Source: Leptospira_A sp046736045 (GTDB taxonomy: Bacteria; Spirochaetota; Leptospiria; Leptospirales; Leptospiraceae). Taken from it: a stretch of 64,000 nucleotides of DNA. Shown here in pieces: positions 60,989 to 64,000 of this stretch. Position 1 is the first letter of the stretch, and every line of letters begins with the position of its first letter. The stretch covers positions 234,938 to 298,937 of the forward strand of contig NZ_CP177133.1 in the NCBI RefSeq assembly GCF_046736045.1, in the 5' to 3' direction. Under the pieces are notes generated by a model. The model worked only from the letters and a program-made list of their open reading frames with translations, was not told the origin of the DNA and searched no databases. A program made the translations under genes and the position numbers.

Positions 60989-63900
60989 GTGCGCCCACCC
61001 CTTCTTTTTGTCCATTCGCCGAACCGGCTTTAGCTTCTTCGGCCATTTTTTCCAGAGCTTTTTTGTAATCTCGTGGAATGATTTTTACAAAACGTGATAC
61101 TTCTTTGTCCCAGTTGCTCAGTATCAAAGAAGCTCTTTCCGAACCTGTGTAATTTTTCTGTTTCAGGATCATGTTTTTCACTTCTTCAATTTCTTTAGCG
61201 TCTGTTAATGGGTCCAAATCTACCATCTCTTTGTTGATTTGAGTTTCAATTTTGCCGTCAGGATTCCAGAGATAAGCGATTCCACCGGACATACCTGCGG
61301 CAAAATTGCGGCCGATACTTCCAAGCACTACCACTCTTCCTCCGGTCATATATTCACAACCATGGTCTCCTGTTCCTTCTACCACAACGGCTGCTCCCGA
61401 GTTACGAACTGCAAATCGTTCCCCTGCAATTCCGTTCACATAGGCTTCGCCGCTGGTGGCTCCGTAAAAACATGTGTTACCGATGATTATGTTTTCTTCC
61501 GCTTTGTAAGGAGCTGTCTTCGGTGTTTCGAAGATTAGTTTTCCTCCGCAGAGGCCTTTTCCTACATAATCGTTTCCTTCTCCGGTCAACTTTAAAGTGA
61601 TCCCTTTCGTAACAAACGCAGCAAACGACTGTCCTGCGGTTCCGGTGAAATTGATTTTAATTGTATCTTCGGGAAGTCCTTCCACTCCGTATTTTTTAGT
61701 TACTTCGTGAGATAACATCGTTCCAACGGAACGGTTTAAGTTTACAATATCCGATTTGATTTCTACGGGTTGTTTGTGATCTACAGCCGCTCTGGATTTA
61801 CGAATCAGTTCATTGTCGATCTGCTCATCCAAGTGGTGATTTTGTTCTTTGGATCTGTAAAGACCTGTTGGAAAAATCGGAGTAGGTCTGTGCAGAACTT
61901 TTGTAAAATCAAGTCCTCGCGCCTTCCAATGGTGTTGCGGTCTTTTGAATTTGATTTTTTCCACTTGTCCGATCATTTCTTCAAAAGTTCTGAATCCCAG
62001 CTTCGCCATGATCTCTCTCACTTCTTCCGCGACAAAGTTCATGAAGTTCACAACATACTCCGGTTTGCCGGTGAATTTGTTTCTTAAAAATTCGTCTTGA
62101 GTGGCAACTCCCACGGGGCAGGTATTGAGATGGCATTTACGCATCATGATACAGCCCACTGCAACGAGCGCAGAAGTCGAAAATCCGAACTCTTCCGCAC
62201 CGAGTAACGCACCTACTACGACGTCCTTGCCGGTTAGCAATTTTCCGTCGACTGCGAGGTACACTCTATCTCTGAGGCCATTGGCAACAAGAGTTTGGTG
62301 GGTTTCCGAAAGCCCCAATTCCCAGGGAGTTCCCGCATGGTGAATGGAAGAAATAGGACTAGCTCCTGTTCCACCTTCGTGACCTGCGATCAGGATATGG
62401 TCTGCTTTCGCTTTTGCCACACCGGCTGCGACGGTTCCCACTCCTGTCTCAGATACCAGTTTCACGGAGATACGTGCTCTCGGGTTCGAGTTTTTCAAGT
62501 CAAAGATCAATTGTTTCAAATCTTCGATGGAATAAATATCATGGTGAGGAGGAGGTGAGATGAGTGTTACTCCCGGAGTTGCATAACGTAAACCACCGAT
62601 GTATTTGTCTACTTTATGGCCGGGCAATTGTCCGCCTTCTCCCGGTTTTGCGCCTTGCGCCAGTTTGATTTGAATATCATCGGAATTGGTAAGGTATTCC
62701 ATCGTAACACCAAACCGGGCTGATGCGACCTGTTTGATTGCGGATCGCATCGAATCTCCGTTCGGAAGCGTTTTGAACCGAACCGGATCTTCACCACCTT
62801 CCCCGGTATTGGATTTTGCACCAATTCGGTTCATCGCAATGGCAAGGGTTGTATGAGCTTCCCAGGAAATGGAACCGTGGCTCATCGCGCCTGTTTGAAA
62901 TCTTTTTAAGATGGATTTAACCGATTCCACATCCTCCAAAGGAATTGCATTTGAATTGGCAAAATCCAATTGGAACAAACTTCTGAGAGTGATTGCCTTT
63001 TCATTTTGATTATCAATGAGGCTGGAAAACTCTTTGAATGTTTTGTAATCATTGTCCATAGTTGCTTTTTGCAATTTATGAACCGTAGTAGGAGTATAGA
63101 GATGGGTATCTCCGTTTTTGCGGAAGTAATGTACTCCGCCCGGCTCCAGGTTGTTTGGAAAGTAAGTAGAGTCGTAAGCCTGTTTGTGCCTTCTTACTGT
63201 TTCTTCTTCCAACATTTCCAGAGAAAGACCTTCGATTCTGGTCGGTGTTCCCGCAAAATATCCGTTCACTAGCTCCGAATCAAGTCCAATGGCTTCAAAG
63301 ATTTGCGCTCCGCAATACGATTGTAATGTGGAGATTCCCATTTTTGAGAATACTTTGAAGAGACCTTTCCCGATGGATTTGATATAATTCTTTTTGGCTG
63401 TTTTAAAATCCGCGACTTCCGGTAGAAGCCCTTGTCCGCTTAAATCGGAAAGAGTTTCAAAAGCAAGATACGGATTGATCGCATTTGCACCAAAACCGCA
63501 TAACAGAGCGAAGTGGGCAACTTCTCTCGGTTCTCCCGATTCCAAAACAATTCCCACTTTGGTTCTGAGTCCTTCGCGGATGAGGAAGTGATGAAGTCCT
63601 GCCACTGCCAAAAGAGAAGGTATGGCTGTCCTTTTTTCATTCACTCCATGATCGGTAAGGATGATAAGATTAACGCCTGATTCACGAACTGCTTTTGCCG
63701 CGTCTTTACAAACCCGGTCGAGAGAGTTTCGCATATCGTGTTTTTTGGACGGATCGAATAAAATCTCAAAGGTTTTCGACTTGAAATGGCCTTCGCTGAT
63801 TTGTTTGATCTTTTCAAAATCTTCATTGGTAAGGATGGGGTGTTCCAATTCCAGTCGATGGGCATGCTCAGGCTGTTCATCGAGTAAATTGCCTTCCGGC

Positions 63901-64000
63901 CCGATATAAGTAGTGAGTTCCATAACCAACTCTTCCCGGATCGGATCGATAGGAGGATTTGTCACCTGAGCAAAGTTTTGTTTGAAATAACGGAACAAAG
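60981..64000 (-). CDS. gltB: Glutamate synthase large subunit, N-terminus beyond window
   Basis: About 1006 visible residues, open to the right edge; full GltB is ~1500, so the N-terminal amidotransferase and part of the central domain lie outside. Visible are the end of the central domain (FAQVTNPPIDPIREELVM), the FMN/2-oxoglutarate synthase domain (PGEGGQLPGHKV; SVKLVSETGVGTVAAG; AGHEGGTGASP; CHLNTCPVGVATQ, which carries Fe-S cysteines) and the C-terminal beta-helix GXGXG domain (CFYGATSGEAYVNGIAGERF). It overlaps gltD by 8 bp with the GTG start. Confidence 0.95.
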   Translation of the reverse strand, partial: LFRYFKQNFAQVTNPPIDPIREELVMELTTYIGPEGNLLDEQPEHAHRLELEHPILTNEDFEKIKQISEGHFKSKTFEILFDPSKKHDMRNSLDRVCKDAAKAVRESGVNLIILTDHGVNEKRTAIPSLLAVAGLHHFLIREGLRTKVGIVLESGEPREVAHFALLCGFGANAINPYLAFETLSDLSGQGLLPEVADFKTAKKNYIKSIGKGLFKVFSKMGISTLQSYCGAQIFEAIGLDSELVNGYFAGTPTRIEGLSLEMLEEETVRRHKQAYDSTYFPNNLEPGGVHYFRKNGDTHLYTPTTVHKLQKATMDNDYKTFKEFSSLIDNQNEKAITLRSLFQLDFANSNAIPLEDVESVKSILKRFQTGAMSHGSISWEAHTTLAIAMNRIGAKSNTGEGGEDPVRFKTLPNGDSMRSAIKQVASARFGVTMEYLTNSDDIQIKLAQGAKPGEGGQLPGHKVDKYIGGLRYATPGVTLISPPPHHDIYSIEDLKQLIFDLKNSNPRARISVKLVSETGVGTVAAGVAKAKADHILIAGHEGGTGASPISSIHHAGTPWELGLSETHQTLVANGLRDRVYLAVDGKLLTGKDVVVGALLGAEEFGFSTSALVAVGCIMMRKCHLNTCPVGVATQDEFLRNKFTGKPEYVVNFMNFVAEEVREIMAKLGFRTFEEMIGQVEKIKFKRPQHHWKARGLDFTKVLHRPTPIFPTGLYRSKEQNHHLDEQIDNELIRKSRAAVDHKQPVEIKSDIVNLNRSVGTMLSHEVTKKYGVEGLPEDTIKINFTGTAGQSFAAFVTKGITLKLTGEGNDYVGKGLCGGKLIFETPKTAPYKAEENIIIGNTCFYGATSGEAYVNGIAGERFAVRNSGAAVVVEGTGDHGCEYMTGGRVVVLGSIGRNFAAGMSGGIAYLWNPDGKIETQINKEMVDLDPLTDAKEIEEVKNMILKQKNYTGSERASLILSNWDKEVSRFVKIIPRDYKKALEKMAEEAKAGSANGQKEGVGARG

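Overview
The window looks like a chromosomal or secondary-chromosome segment of a spirochaete of the genus Leptospira, most likely a saprophytic relative of L. biflexa. This is an inference. It rests on moderate AT-richness, a bat aerotolerance operon with a fused batB-batC gene followed by htpG, menaquinone synthesis by the futalosine route (mqnD), a MeaA-type B12 mutase with MeaB, abundant HDOD, STAS and PP2C signalling genes, and spirochaete-type lipoprotein signals. No rRNA, tRNA, insertion sequence or CRISPR array was seen. About sixty genes fill nearly all of the sequence, often with overlapping ends.

Region 1 (1-6.1 kb) is replicon-maintenance DNA. A leftward cluster (truncated secreted protein, unknown protein, degenerate NtrC-like regulator) diverges from parA1-parB1. 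Between them lie two copies of a 16-bp palindrome. After parB1 comes a 345-bp non-coding stretch with AAGTACT repeats, a dyad and a candidate small leftward RNA, then a winged-helix replication-initiator-like gene. This reads as a plasmid-style partition and replication module. A large discoidin plus phage-fibre-repeat protein follows.

Region 2 (8.6-29.8 kb) holds mqnD and a membrane protein, an unusual cytoplasmic histidine kinase with a substrate-binding-protein-like sensor, and a long leftward operon: MORN lipoprotein, moxR, DUF58, a BatD-associated membrane protein, batA, batBC, batD, htpG. Thioesterase and hydrolase genes, small secreted proteins, type II NADH dehydrogenase, a low-molecular-weight phosphatase, a YgjP-like metallopeptidase and an outer-membrane protein follow.

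Region 3 (29.8-32.8 kb) is a second parA-parB pair. It carries identical 19-bp parS-like sites, one upstream and one inside parB2, in opposite orientation. An unknown protein and an FMN reductase follow. Two complete partition systems about 27 kb apart suggest either a secondary chromosome with more than one partition locus or an integrated plasmid.

Region 4 (32.7-50.5 kb) contains acyltransferase, cyclic-nucleotide-binding, GHKL-HDOD, STAS, NAD-kinase-like and HU genes. It also contains a tight rightward operon likely for ether-lipid/glycerolipid metabolism (AGPS-like oxidase, TetR regulator, lipid kinase, GlpD, thioesterase) and a leftward operon meaA, response regulator-PP2C, meaB.

Region 5 (50.5-64 kb) contains a PAS histidine kinase with a CheY-like partner, lytic transglycosylase, UPF0126/TRIC protein, hydrolase, patatin, NlpC/P60 protein, a CnrYXH-like cassette (periplasmic sensor lipoprotein, ECF sigma factor, small membrane anti-sigma candidate), a DUF5683-like protein, and gltD with a truncated gltB at the right edge.
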